From NCBI GenBank assembly GCA_947497195.1, contig CANMGM010000016.1, positions 1-16,841 of the forward strand: a DNA stretch of 16,841 nt. Direction: 5' to 3'. The translations under genes and the position numbers were made by a program. Under the pieces are notes generated by a model that did not search any database, was not told the origin of the DNA, and saw nothing but the letters and a program-made list of their open reading frames with translations. Source of the stretch: Bacteroidota bacterium (GTDB taxonomy: Bacteria; Bacteroidota; Bacteroidia; M30B66). Numbering within the stretch: position 1 is the stretch's first letter; each line of letters opens with the position of its first letter. Shown in pieces: positions 1 to 7,959 of the stretch.

Positions 1-130
1 CCACCTGTAAATCTGAAAGATATTTTGAAATTAGCTCTACTTTTTGGAGCTCGGTTTCCTCAATACCCTCGTTTTGCTTTTTTGCATGAAGAAGAGCGCG
101 TAAGGATGGATTTTCGTTTTCAGGAATCAT
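1..130 (-). CDS. Partial unknown protein coupled to the histidine kinase (C-terminus off the left edge)
   Basis: An open frame begins with ATG at 130-128 and runs without a stop to the left edge, giving 43 visible residues that begin MIPENENPSLRALLHAKKQN. The start overlaps the stop of the upstream histidine kinase as ATGA (127-130), the usual signature of translational coupling, so I read it as a real gene in the same operon. The visible part is charged and helix-prone with no signal peptide or membrane segment. It does not look like the start of a response-regulator receiver domain, which normally has a hydrophobic strand followed by acidic residues within the first 15 residues. I do not recognise the family. 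A role linked to the kinase is inference from the overlap only. Confidence 0.6.
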   Translation of the reverse strand, partial: MIPENENPSLRALLHAKKQNEGIEETELQKVELISKYLSDLQV

Positions 131-1944
131 GCAATATTTTTTTGTTGGAGATTCTGTTGCACATTGGTATAATTAACGCCTTGTTGCAGACTAATCTGAA
201 ATGGTTTATACCGCTCGGTCGTCTCTTTGGGCCAGTAAACATCGAAACGACAAAATTCGCCCGGTGTTGATTCCACAAGTATTTTACCACCGATTTCATC
301 CATAATTTTTTTCACAATAGCCAAGCCAACGCCCGTACTTTCAAAAGTGTCTCTGGCCTTTAATGTTTGGAAAATGACAAATATCTTTTCAAAGTATTGC
401 GACTCTATGCCCGGTCCATTGTCTTGAAAGGAGAAAACATGAAACTCTTGACATTCCCGATAGCGTATTTTGAGTTCAGGTTTTTCCTTCTCGTTGTGCT
501 TAAACGCATTACTCACCAAATTCGAAACTACCTGCTGAAACTTCATTCGCTCTGTCTGAATGGTGGGCATGGTGTCGCACACATCAACAGATTTATCATT
601 ATTCACCGAGAGTAAATCAATTACCTCATGGATGATTTCTGCTGTATCGACAGTAGAATTTGGACTTTTGATTCGGTCTGCACGCGAGTAATCAAGTATT
701 CCATTGATCAACCCTTCCATCCTGTTAACCCTGCCCTTCAACATATTAAAGTGCTCGCGTGTATCCGAATTCAAATTATCCTGTATGTCTTCTTCAATCC
801 AAGCCGATAAATTGGCGATTGCTCTTAAAGGAGCCTTGAGGTCGTGCGAAACGACATAGGCGAATTTATCTAGCTCTTTATTCGCCTTTTCAAGATAGCG
901 GTAGTATTCAGCAAGTTTTGCCTCCTGGTGCTTTTTATCGGTAATATCGGAACAAACGTATACAATCCGCTCGGTATGGTCTAACTCATCGGCTACTGGG
1001 GTTACGTTGAGCTGAAGCCAGATGGTTTGTCCGTTTTTGTGGTAAAACTGAATTTCGCCCGAATAACTGTGTTTCAAATTCAGTTTATCCATTAATTCAG
1101 TGTAATCCAGTTCCGAGCTCTGGGCATGTCTCAATACCTCCGATGGTTGCCTGTCGCTTACTTCATCAATCATAAATCCGGTTGTTTTAACGAAGCCGTC
1201 ATTGACCCACTCGATTTTACCTCCGGCCCCTGTGATTATAATTGCATTGTCTGATTTAGAAGCCACCAGCGACAATTTCTTCAATTCCTCATTTTTCTTT
1301 TCGAGTTCTATTTTCGATTCCATTACCTTGCTGATTACGATGTTTTTAGAACTCAGCAGGTTGTTCGATAAACTGTAAATCAGAAGCGTTGCTGTTGAAT
1401 AGGTAACAAAGTAATCAAGATTTAGCATGAATCCCGTTTGATCCGAATCCACAATATTTCTTACATCGCGCCCAAAAGTAGTTGAGAAGATGAAGAAGAA
1501 AATAAGGTTGGCGATACTCAATCCGGAGATAAGTTTACCCTCTTTGTTCCCCAAGAGCATAAAGCTGGCCAGAATCAATCCGCCGGTATACATGATGCCC
1601 GAATTTCGGATGCCTCCCGAATAGTATGTTACAAAATGTAAAACCGCAAAACTGCTAAAGAGCGAAATACGGTATGCTACATTGTAGTTTTTATGCGCAT
1701 TTAACAGAAAGTAATTAACTGCCAGCGTTGCAGTAAGGCAGCATAAGACAATACCAAATCCGCCCGTTGTATAATCGAACGTTACAACCTGGAAGGTGAT
1801 GGCCAATGAAATTAAAAAGGTGGTTAATGAAAGGGTTCGGAATAGATTAAACCGTTGGCGGTCTGATAAATTATCTTCTGCGATTGCATGTTTGGCAGAA
1901 CGGATGAACAACACATCCATAAATCTAGTGTACCAATATACCAT
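127..1944 (-). CDS. Membrane PAS-domain sensor histidine kinase
   Basis: A 605-residue two-component sensor kinase of the inner membrane. About six hydrophobic segments lie between residues 35 and 195, then a short coiled linker (about 205-225), a PAS domain (about 225-340, containing IIITGAGGKIEWVNDGF and ending in a PAC-like SDITDKK), and a HisKA dimerisation domain with the phospho-acceptor His367 in VVSHDLKAPLRAI. The HATPase domain has an N box with Asn475 and Asn479 (SNLVSNAFKHN), a G1 box DNGPGI at 508-513 and a G2 box TGVGLAIVKK around 537-546, so all catalytic motifs are present. There is no receiver domain, so it should pass phosphate to a separate regulator, not seen here. The ligand is unknown; the N-terminal membrane block could be a sensor. 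A second ATG at residue 9 (1920) is an alternative start, and no clear Shine-Dalgarno separates the two. It is divergent from icd. Confidence 0.9.
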   Translation of the reverse strand: MVYWYTRFMDVLFIRSAKHAIAEDNLSDRQRFNLFRTLSLTTFLISLAITFQVVTFDYTTGGFGIVLCCLTATLAVNYFLLNAHKNYNVAYRISLFSSFAVLHFVTYYSGGIRNSGIMYTGGLILASFMLLGNKEGKLISGLSIANLIFFFIFSTTFGRDVRNIVDSDQTGFMLNLDYFVTYSTATLLIYSLSNNLLSSKNIVISKVMESKIELEKKNEELKKLSLVASKSDNAIIITGAGGKIEWVNDGFVKTTGFMIDEVSDRQPSEVLRHAQSSELDYTELMDKLNLKHSYSGEIQFYHKNGQTIWLQLNVTPVADELDHTERIVYVCSDITDKKHQEAKLAEYYRYLEKANKELDKFAYVVSHDLKAPLRAIANLSAWIEEDIQDNLNSDTREHFNMLKGRVNRMEGLINGILDYSRADRIKSPNSTVDTAEIIHEVIDLLSVNNDKSVDVCDTMPTIQTERMKFQQVVSNLVSNAFKHNEKEKPELKIRYRECQEFHVFSFQDNGPGIESQYFEKIFVIFQTLKARDTFESTGVGLAIVKKIMDEIGGKILVESTPGEFCRFDVYWPKETTERYKPFQISLQQGVNYTNVQQNLQQKNIA

Positions 1945-2157
1945 CTGGTTATTTTTAAAATGTTAACCCTTATTCGCGAAGTGGAAAATACGGTTTCAGT
2001 TTTTCAAAAGACTTCAGTGAAAATCTTACACACATACCACAACAAAAACTTCATAAATTTTATTAATGCTAATAATTAATAAATATGTCGAAAAGTTTGT
2101 TCAATTCGCATCAGTTTTCGTCCTTTGCCCTCGTTTGTAAAATCCATTCACTACACC
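1945..2157. other. Divergent intergenic region between histidine kinase and icd
   Basis: This AT-rich stretch of about 210 bases must hold the promoters of both the kinase (minus) and icd (plus). I searched both strands for the Bacteroidota -7 motif TAnnTTTG and found no exact match, only near matches. No RNA gene, hairpin or credible small ORF was seen. The plus-strand frame can be extended upstream to a TTG at 2125, but that extension does not resemble the family. Confidence 0.5.
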
Positions 2158-3387
2158 ATGAATAAAATCAACGTTGCGAATCCGGTTGTTGAATTAGACG
2201 GAGACGAAATGACCCGCATCATCTGGTCGTTTATAAAAGAAAAGCTCATACTTCCCTACCTCGATTTGGATATTAAATATTTCGATTTGGGAATGGAGCA
2301 TCGCGATGCAACAAACGACATGGTAACCGTTGAAGCTGCAGAGGCCATAAAGCTGTATAACGTTGGGATAAAATGCGCCACCATAACGCCCGACGAAGCG
2401 CGTGTTAAAGAATTTGGATTGAAGCAGATGTGGAAAAGCCCGAATGGCACGATACGCAATATTCTTGATGGAACCGTTTTTCGCGAACCGATCGTTTGCA
2501 AAAATGTGCCGCGTTTGGTTCCTAACTGGACCGCCCCAATTTGCATTGGACGACATGCATTTGGTGATCAATACCGTGCGACCGATTTTATCACAAAAGG
2601 GAAAGGAAAATTGACGATTAAATTCGAGGGAGAAGATGGGCAGGTAATCGAGCACGAGGTATACAATTTCAAAGGCGATGGCGTAGCGCTTGCCATGTAC
2701 AATACCGAAGAATCAATACGCGGCTTTGCACACGCCTGCTTTAATCAGGCAATTAGTAAAAGATGGCCGCTTTACCTGAGCACCAAAAACACCATCCTGA
2801 AAAAGTACGACGGACGCTTTAAGGATATCTTTCAGGAAATCTATGAGACGGAATATAAAGCCAAAATGGATGGTATGGGAATTACATACGAGCATCGTCT
2901 CATTGATGATATGGTTGCTTCTGCCTTAAAATGGAATGGGAATTTTGTGTGGGCTTGCAAGAATTACGATGGCGATGTACAGAGCGATACTGTGGCACAG
3001 GGCTTTGGTTCATTGGGATTGATGACATCAGTACTTATTACACCCGACGGGAAAACGATGGAAGCCGAAGCCGCACATGGTACCGTAACACGCCACTACC
3101 GCATGCATCAGCAAGGCAAGAAAACATCTACAAACCCCATAGCTTCTATATTTGCGTGGACTCGGGGCCTTGAGCATCGCGGCAGATTAGATGGAAATCA
3201 GGAGCTTATATCATTCTGCAACACACTTGAAAAAGTTTGTGTTGATGTTGTAGAGAGCGGTCGAATGACCAAGGATTTAGCGGTTTGCATTTATGGCGAT
3301 AAAATCAGTGAAAGCCAATACCTGCATACGGAAGATTTTCTTGAAGCAATAAATCAGGAACTTCGTCATAGGTTAGAGCAAAGATAA
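2158..3387 (+). CDS. icd: NADP-dependent isocitrate dehydrogenase, eukaryotic-type
   Basis: Cytosolic TCA-cycle enzyme converting isocitrate to 2-oxoglutarate and CO2 while making NADPH. I place the start at ATG 2158, giving 409 residues (MNKINVANPVVELDGDEMTR), because the family begins at this point; the frame also opens at TTG 2125, whose 11 extra residues look untranslated. The isocitrate-binding set is intact: Ser94-Pro-Asn96-Gly-Thr98, Arg100, Arg109, Arg132 and Tyr139, numbering identical to human IDH1, which marks the homodimeric eukaryotic-like subfamily and not the E. coli Icd type. The metal-binding aspartates are Asp250, Asp273 and Asp277, and HGTVTRH at 307-313 is the NADP-binding loop. 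It stands alone on the plus strand, with kinase and phosphodiesterase genes on the other strand either side, so it is probably monocistronic. No Shine-Dalgarno is evident before the ATG. Confidence 0.96.
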   Translation: MNKINVANPVVELDGDEMTRIIWSFIKEKLILPYLDLDIKYFDLGMEHRDATNDMVTVEAAEAIKLYNVGIKCATITPDEARVKEFGLKQMWKSPNGTIRNILDGTVFREPIVCKNVPRLVPNWTAPICIGRHAFGDQYRATDFITKGKGKLTIKFEGEDGQVIEHEVYNFKGDGVALAMYNTEESIRGFAHACFNQAISKRWPLYLSTKNTILKKYDGRFKDIFQEIYETEYKAKMDGMGITYEHRLIDDMVASALKWNGNFVWACKNYDGDVQSDTVAQGFGSLGLMTSVLITPDGKTMEAEAAHGTVTRHYRMHQQGKKTSTNPIASIFAWTRGLEHRGRLDGNQELISFCNTLEKVCVDVVESGRMTKDLAVCIYGDKISESQYLHTEDFLEAINQELRHRLEQR

Positions 3388-3393
3388 CATCCT

Positions 3394-3416
3394 AAAAAAG
3401 ACGTATCTGCTGATAC
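3394..3416 (-). terminator. Possible weak terminator after the pgpH-like gene
   Basis: On the minus strand, downstream of the phosphodiesterase stop, GTATC-AGCA-GATAC forms a 5-bp stem with a 4-base loop (3403-3416), followed two bases later by a run of six T (3399-3394). The stem is short, so this is a candidate only. It lies between the convergent icd and pgpH-like genes. Confidence 0.35.
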
Positions 3417-3442
3417 TGCGCACATGAATATTGTGCCGAAAT

Positions 3443-5509
3443 TTACCCTTCTATAATTCTGACATGGTGAAAATCTATCAGAATTTTCTTGAATACCTTT
3501 TTGATTTTGCTAATGTCTCTTAGCGTAATGTCGGCATTGACAAATTGATTGTCGTCGAGTTGTCGTTGAATCGAATCATCGACCAATAAAACGATTTGTT
3601 CTTTTGTTAATGCATTGAAACTCCGAGAACGGGCTTCGACTGCATCTGCCATCATAACAACCGCTGTTTCTTTGCTGTATGGGATAGGTCCGGGATACCT
3701 AAATGCGCCTTCATCAACTTCTTCTTCGGGGTAATTCTTCAGAAAAGATTTATAAAAATGATGCACTGTACTGGTGCCATGGTGTGTGCGAATAAAGTCA
3801 ATTATTCGGTCGGGAAGTTTGTTCTTCCTTGCCAACTGAATTCCGCGCTGCACATGCGAAATAATCAACTGAGCGCTCTCATCAAAATCCAACTCGTTAT
3901 GAGGATTTACACCGGTTAGCTGATTTTCGATAAAGTAACGCGCAAATTCAATTTTGCCGATATCGTGGTACAAGGCACCTGTTCGCGCTAAAAGCATATT
4001 TCCACCAATAACGCCAATGGCAGACTCTGCAAGATTTGCTACCTGCAGGGAATGCTGAAACGTTCCGGGTGCTTTCAGTGCCATTTCGCGCAACAAATGA
4101 CTATTGGTATCCGAAAGTTCCAACAAAGAAATATCGGAAGTATATCCAAAAATACGTTCAATTAGGTAAATCAACGGAAATGCAAATAAGGTAAGCATCG
4201 CACTTGTTGCAAGTGCCAGCAAGGTATTTACATCGATTGTGTTTAGATCTCCCCCTCCAACAAGATGTAACCCTAAAAAGGCCGAACAATAAACAATTGC
4301 AAGCGTCGATATCATCAAGAACAATCGTGAGCGCTGACGAAGATTCAATGCAGTAAAAACAACACTTATTCCGCCAAGAATTTCAATAAACAGAAACTCA
4401 AACGAATTCGGAACAATCAACGAAACAAGCATTGTTGTTAGCAGATGCGTAAACAAAGCCAATCGTGTATCAAAAAAGGAACGAATGATTATTGGTAAAA
4501 CACAAAATGGAATTGTATAAACATTTGCCAACTTTGAGTTATGAATAAATGAAGTAGCGCCCAATAAAACAATAATAAGTAGCGAAATCAATGTCAATTT
4601 AATTGAATCTTCAAAGATTTCAGGACGCAGAAATATGATAAACAAATAGAGCAATATCAGAATCAATACTACAAGAATAACTTGCCCTACAGCCAACCAG
4701 AAATGAGAATAAATTGAAACTCCGAGTTGTCTTTCGTATTCGTTTTTTAATGAAAAAAGAATTTGAAATTTTTTAGCATCAACAATTTCACCATTGCGAA
4801 TAATTAAATCGCCTGTATTAACCAAGCCGCGTGTTTTCGATATATTTTCAAGCGCGTCTTTCAACATATACTCGGTGTATTGTTCGTCGAATTGCACATT
4901 TGGAATGATTGCCGTTAAAAAAGACGACTCGAGTTCTTTGTCGAACCAGGTGTTGCTACCATAAATGAAATAGGCAATAGAATCCATTACCATTTCCTTA
5001 TGCACATAAGCATCATCCTTTTTTAGTGTTACGCCTTCTGAAGATCGCTCTACAATCTCATTTTCTGAGAAATTCTGACTTAGCTTATTATTCAGTATAC
5101 CCTGTTTATACCAGCGCGAAATATGTGTAATCAAACTCGAGTCGAGCCGGCTTAGCATACCAGCCTTTGCGGCCTCCTTGTATCGCAGCCTGAAGGTATC
5201 GACCTCTGTAGGCAGATTGCGAATTCTTTCGGCAGCCAGTTCGTTGTCGAACCGAAAGTACTTCCGGGTATTTTGCTTTAACTCATTGGCATCTTTCGTT
5301 AATTCAGCATCCGACTTTTGAATGGCAAACGTAAATGGAGCATAAAATGTATCGTGGCGCCATACCCTTCCCAATTCAAATGATTTTTGAAACCGGGCTT
5401 CTTCAGGCAGCATGGACACAATGACGAAAGCCGTAAATACGAAAAGTAAAAACTTAACTAAAACATTGTGCTGGTTGCTGAGGTAATAAAGTAGATTTTG
5501 TCGATTCAT
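3443..5509 (-). CDS. 7TM-HD family phosphodiesterase, PgpH-like (cyclic-di-AMP hydrolase)
   Basis: A 688-residue inner-membrane protein with the PgpH/YqfF architecture. One N-terminal membrane anchor (about 17-34) is followed by a large extracytoplasmic domain (about 40-265, the 7TMR-HDED region), a seven-helix membrane block (about 270-452) and a cytoplasmic HD phosphohydrolase domain (about 478-680). Metal-ligand residues of the HD domain are visible: His486 in GTFQHS, His515-Asp516 in YHDIGK, His552, His576-His577 in RTHHGTS and Asp622 in MMADAVEA. Characterised members hydrolyse cyclic-di-AMP to pApA; assigning that substrate here rests on family. No diadenylate cyclase gene is in the window. 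It is the last gene of a run with tsaE and alanine dehydrogenase, 44 bases after the latter, so it is probably co-transcribed with them. Confidence 0.92.
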   Translation of the reverse strand: MNRQNLLYYLSNQHNVLVKFLLFVFTAFVIVSMLPEEARFQKSFELGRVWRHDTFYAPFTFAIQKSDAELTKDANELKQNTRKYFRFDNELAAERIRNLPTEVDTFRLRYKEAAKAGMLSRLDSSLITHISRWYKQGILNNKLSQNFSENEIVERSSEGVTLKKDDAYVHKEMVMDSIAYFIYGSNTWFDKELESSFLTAIIPNVQFDEQYTEYMLKDALENISKTRGLVNTGDLIIRNGEIVDAKKFQILFSLKNEYERQLGVSIYSHFWLAVGQVILVVLILILLYLFIIFLRPEIFEDSIKLTLISLLIIVLLGATSFIHNSKLANVYTIPFCVLPIIIRSFFDTRLALFTHLLTTMLVSLIVPNSFEFLFIEILGGISVVFTALNLRQRSRLFLMISTLAIVYCSAFLGLHLVGGGDLNTIDVNTLLALATSAMLTLFAFPLIYLIERIFGYTSDISLLELSDTNSHLLREMALKAPGTFQHSLQVANLAESAIGVIGGNMLLARTGALYHDIGKIEFARYFIENQLTGVNPHNELDFDESAQLIISHVQRGIQLARKNKLPDRIIDFIRTHHGTSTVHHFYKSFLKNYPEEEVDEGAFRYPGPIPYSKETAVVMMADAVEARSRSFNALTKEQIVLLVDDSIQRQLDDNQFVNADITLRDISKIKKVFKKILIDFHHVRIIEG

Positions 5510-5553
5510 TTAGTTTGATAGCCACAATTTGGAACCTAAATAAAAGATGTCTA

Positions 5554-6777
5554 CTAAAACGTATTTGCCGCAAAAAGCAAGTCCAGATCTTTATAGGGAA
5601 TATTGTACGTTTCGCCTATATACTGATGCGTTAAAATTCCGTTGTATAAATACACACCATTTCGCACACCGGTATCGAGGCGCAAGTAATTTTCGAAACC
5701 GCCTTTCTCTCCCATTTCAAGCAAAATGGGTGTAAAAATATTGCTCAATGCAATGGATGCCGTTTGCGCAACGCGCGAGGCCACATTGGGGACGCAATAA
5801 TGCGTAACGCCATATTTTTTAAATACCGGATGCGCATGGTTGGTTACCTGCGATGTTTCGAAACATCCGCCCTGATCAATTGAAATATCAACGATTACCG
5901 AACCATATTGCATGTTGCTCACCATATCTTCGCTTACCACCACAGGCGTTCGGCCTTCTTTCGCGCGTAGGGCTCCGATAACCACATCAGCCGTTTGAAG
6001 CGCTTTTTCGAGTTCAACAGGTTCTATAATCGATGTAAACAAACGCATGCCCAAATCGTTTTGCAGCCTGCGGAGTCGGTACAAACTATTATCAAAAATT
6101 TTAACGGTAGCTCCTAAGCCAACGGCAGCGCGTGCGGCAAATTCGCCAACGGTACCTGAACCGATAATAACCACTTCGGTAGGTGGCACACCCGAAATTC
6201 CGCCAAGCATCATGCCTCTGCCTCCATTGGTGGTGCTCATGTATTCGGATGCAATTAGAATCGATGTGTTGCCGGCAATCTCGCTCATGGCCCGAACAAC
6301 AGGATAAATTCCCGAACGATCTTTGATGTAATCGAATGCCAGCCCGGTAATTTTTTTCGAAATGAGGTGATTGAAAAAATTCTTTTGCTGCACGGTAAGC
6401 TGAAGCGCCGAAATAAGGTTCTGCTTCGGCTTCATCATCTCAATTTCGTCGAACGTAGGCGGTGCCACTTTAAGCACTAAATCGGCTTTGTAAACCTGGT
6501 CGGTATTGTATGCAATCTGCGCTCCGGCTTCGCTATAATCTTTGTCTTGGTAATTGGAATGCACCCCGGCGCCGGTCTCTACTATTACGTTATGACCGTT
6601 GTTTACCAATACCGCAACTGAATTCGGTACTAGCGAAACACGGCGTTCCTGAAACGATGTTTCCTTTGGAATTCCAATATGAAGATCTGCATTTTTACGG
6701 GCTACCTCAAGCATTTCTTCCTGAGGCATCATAGCGGCGGAGGCCAGTTTGGTTAGCGGATTATTCTCTGAAATCAT
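5554..6777 (-). CDS. ald: Alanine dehydrogenase-family protein
   Basis: A 407-residue NAD-dependent dehydrogenase of the AlaDH/PNT family, expected to interconvert L-alanine with pyruvate and ammonia in the cytosol. It carries about 30 N-terminal residues before the usual start of the fold at HIGIPKET (33-40), so it is longer than the roughly 370 residues of classical Ald. Motifs are Arg46 (equivalent to substrate-binding Arg15 of M. tuberculosis Ald), Lys103 (Lys75), the GGRGMMLGGISGVPP loop, a Rossmann motif IIGSGTVGEFAAR (204-216) and Asp301 in SIDQGGCFE (Asp270). The position aligning with catalytic His96 appears to be Gln126 (SALQL), which I treat as a finding. It sits 29 bases after tsaE and 44 before the pgpH-like gene, consistent with an operon. 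Alanine dehydrogenase activity is a family inference; the substrate may differ. Confidence 0.87.
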   Translation of the reverse strand: MISENNPLTKLASAAMMPQEEMLEVARKNADLHIGIPKETSFQERRVSLVPNSVAVLVNNGHNVIVETGAGVHSNYQDKDYSEAGAQIAYNTDQVYKADLVLKVAPPTFDEIEMMKPKQNLISALQLTVQQKNFFNHLISKKITGLAFDYIKDRSGIYPVVRAMSEIAGNTSILIASEYMSTTNGGRGMMLGGISGVPPTEVVIIGSGTVGEFAARAAVGLGATVKIFDNSLYRLRRLQNDLGMRLFTSIIEPVELEKALQTADVVIGALRAKEGRTPVVVSEDMVSNMQYGSVIVDISIDQGGCFETSQVTNHAHPVFKKYGVTHYCVPNVASRVAQTASIALSNIFTPILLEMGEKGGFENYLRLDTGVRNGVYLYNGILTHQYIGETYNIPYKDLDLLFAANTF

Positions 6778-6806
6778 GATTGTAGCGATTCTGCATTAAA
6801 GATACA

Positions 6807-7325
6807 TCAATTGCTCTTTCGCTCCGCTTCAATCCGAATTTGTTCGCCCATGCGACTGATTTTCACCGAAACAAATTCTTCGGGCATTGCTCCTTCCAGT
6901 CGTTCGGGCCATTCCACAAAACAGCGGTCGCCGCTTACAAGCAAATCAAACATACCACTTTCAAAGGCTTCATCGAATGATTTTAGCCGATACAAATCGA
7001 AATGCAGGAGTCGTTCACCTTCTTTTGTTCGGTATTCGTGCACCAATCCAAAGGTTGGCGATTGCACAACATCTGCACTTCCGCAGGCGTCAACCAAGGC
7101 AGAGATGAACGTCGTTTTACCAGCTCCCATTTCGCCATAGAAACAAAAAATGGTATCGGAAGCGAATGTATTTAATACCTCTTTGGCAGTATCCGCTAAA
7201 GCTATTAACCCAATATTTTCAAGAATTAGCAAAGTGTTTACGGTTGCGATTTCGTGTACATTTCGGTTTCGCAAAATTACAATTAATGCGGCTCTGTAGA
7301 TTTTTCTTTTGTTAATGTATTTCAA
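6807..7325 (-). CDS. tsaE: tRNA threonylcarbamoyladenosine biosynthesis ATPase TsaE
   Basis: Cytosolic P-loop ATPase that works with TsaB and TsaD to install t6A37 on ANN-decoding tRNAs. Walker A is GEMGAGKTT at 64-72 (Lys70), followed by SPTFGLVHEY (89-98), Asp110 in HFDLYR and the FVEWPE motif with Glu138, all family hallmarks. The frame opens at ATG 7325 (172 residues), but the first 30 or so residues (MKYINKRKIYRAALIVILRN and on) have no family counterpart. A TTG at residue 32 (7232) would give about 141 residues, the usual TsaE length, so the start is uncertain. A near-match to the -7 motif with a 3-base spacer (TATCGTTTG, 7357-7365) precedes the ATG. It is first in the tsaE-ald-pgpH run and lies downstream of rnpB on the same strand, so readthrough from rnpB is possible. 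Confidence 0.93.
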   Translation of the reverse strand: MKYINKRKIYRAALIVILRNRNVHEIATVNTLLILENIGLIALADTAKEVLNTFASDTIFCFYGEMGAGKTTFISALVDACGSADVVQSPTFGLVHEYRTKEGERLLHFDLYRLKSFDEAFESGMFDLLVSGDRCFVEWPERLEGAMPEEFVSVKISRMGEQIRIEAERKSN

Positions 7326-7488
7326 TTGAAAAATGGCGTATACTGGTTAAATTGTGCAAACGATACTGCGACGCGCAGCCTGAAATTTATTGTCCTGAAT
7401 TAATATCAGCCGTAAAAAACGTTTTTGTATTTGATACTGGGAATGGCGTCCACTGGAATCATTCCTGGAAATATCAAGAAGAAAAAAT

Positions 7489-7861
7489 AAGCAGTCCTGT
7501 AAGCCGGGTTCTGTAACGCGCCCGAGAGCACGCCCCTTGTCATTTCTCTGGGACCATCGTCGCCGATGGCCTCAAGCAACCTACCCGCAGCAGCGACCGA
7601 AGTCAGAGACGGGTCGCCTCATCTGCTGCCTATTTGGTCTTTCAACCCCTGAGGTTTACCAGCACATACGTTGCCGCATGTGTCGTGGGCTCTTACCCCG
7701 CGTTTTCACCCTTACCCTGCAAGCAGGGCGGTATATTTTCTGTGGCACTGGCTGTCGCTCTTACGTTACCGAAAAAGCGCCTTCCTGTTAGGAAGCAGGG
7801 TACCCTATGTTGCCCGGACTTTCCTCATCTCCTTGCGGAAACGCGACAAGGCGAACTGCTT
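7489..7861 (-). ncRNA. rnpB: RNase P RNA, bacterial type A
   Basis: Catalytic RNA of RNase P, which trims the 5' leader of pre-tRNAs. Read on the minus strand, the conserved blocks come in order: GAGGAAAGTCCGGGC (P4 5' strand, from 7826), CAGAAAATATACCGCC, GGTAAGGGTGAAA, GGTAAGAGC, TGGTAAAC, AGACCAAATAGG, GGGTAGGTTGCTTGAGG and the 3' block ACAGAACCCGGCTTA (P4 3' strand, 7514-7500). The ends come from the P1 helix: 5' AAGCAGT (7861-7855) pairs with 3' ACTGCTT (7495-7489), and the helix continues with CTTGT pairing to ACAGG. That gives about 373 nt. A TACATTTG promoter motif lies five bases before the inferred 5' end, and a T run (TTATTTTTTC) directly follows P1, so P1 may also help termination. 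Open frames across this region are not genes. Confidence 0.97.
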
Positions 7862-7865
7862 GGGG

Positions 7866-7873
7866 CAAATGTA
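7866..7873 (-). promoter_or_regulatory. Bacteroidota -7 promoter element of rnpB
   Basis: On the minus strand TACATTTG is an exact match to the Bacteroidota -7 consensus TAnnTTTG. The predicted transcription start, about five bases after the final G, coincides with the 5' end of rnpB set independently by its P1 helix (7861). No TTG was found at the expected -33 position. Confidence 0.7.
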
Positions 7874-7892
7874 CTGATTTGCCGTAAGTCGA

Positions 7893-7910
7893 TTATGACG
7901 CGAATCATAA
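7893..7910. repeat. Inverted repeat in the rnpB/phasin divergent region
   Basis: TTATGA (7893-7898) and TCATAA (7905-7910) form a perfect 6-bp inverted repeat around a 6-base centre, just upstream of the rnpB -7 element and within the leader region of the phasin-ubiB pair. It could be an operator, but 6-bp arms in AT-rich DNA can arise by chance. Confidence 0.3.
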
Positions 7911-7959
7911 ACAAGTCGAATTATTTGCTGTTTATTTACCGAATCAAGCAAAGCATGCT

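Noticed and set aside
2125..2157. Upstream TTG start for icd
   Set aside because: The added 11 residues are not family-like, whereas ATG 2158 gives numbering identical to IDH1 through Arg132.
2194..2655. Minus-strand open frame of 153 codons inside icd
   Set aside because: Shadow of the strongly conserved icd coding frame; no recognisable protein and no control signals.
3419..3435. GCACA/TGTGC hairpin between icd and the pgpH-like gene as an icd terminator
   Set aside because: Only a 5-bp stem and no T tract follows on the plus strand.
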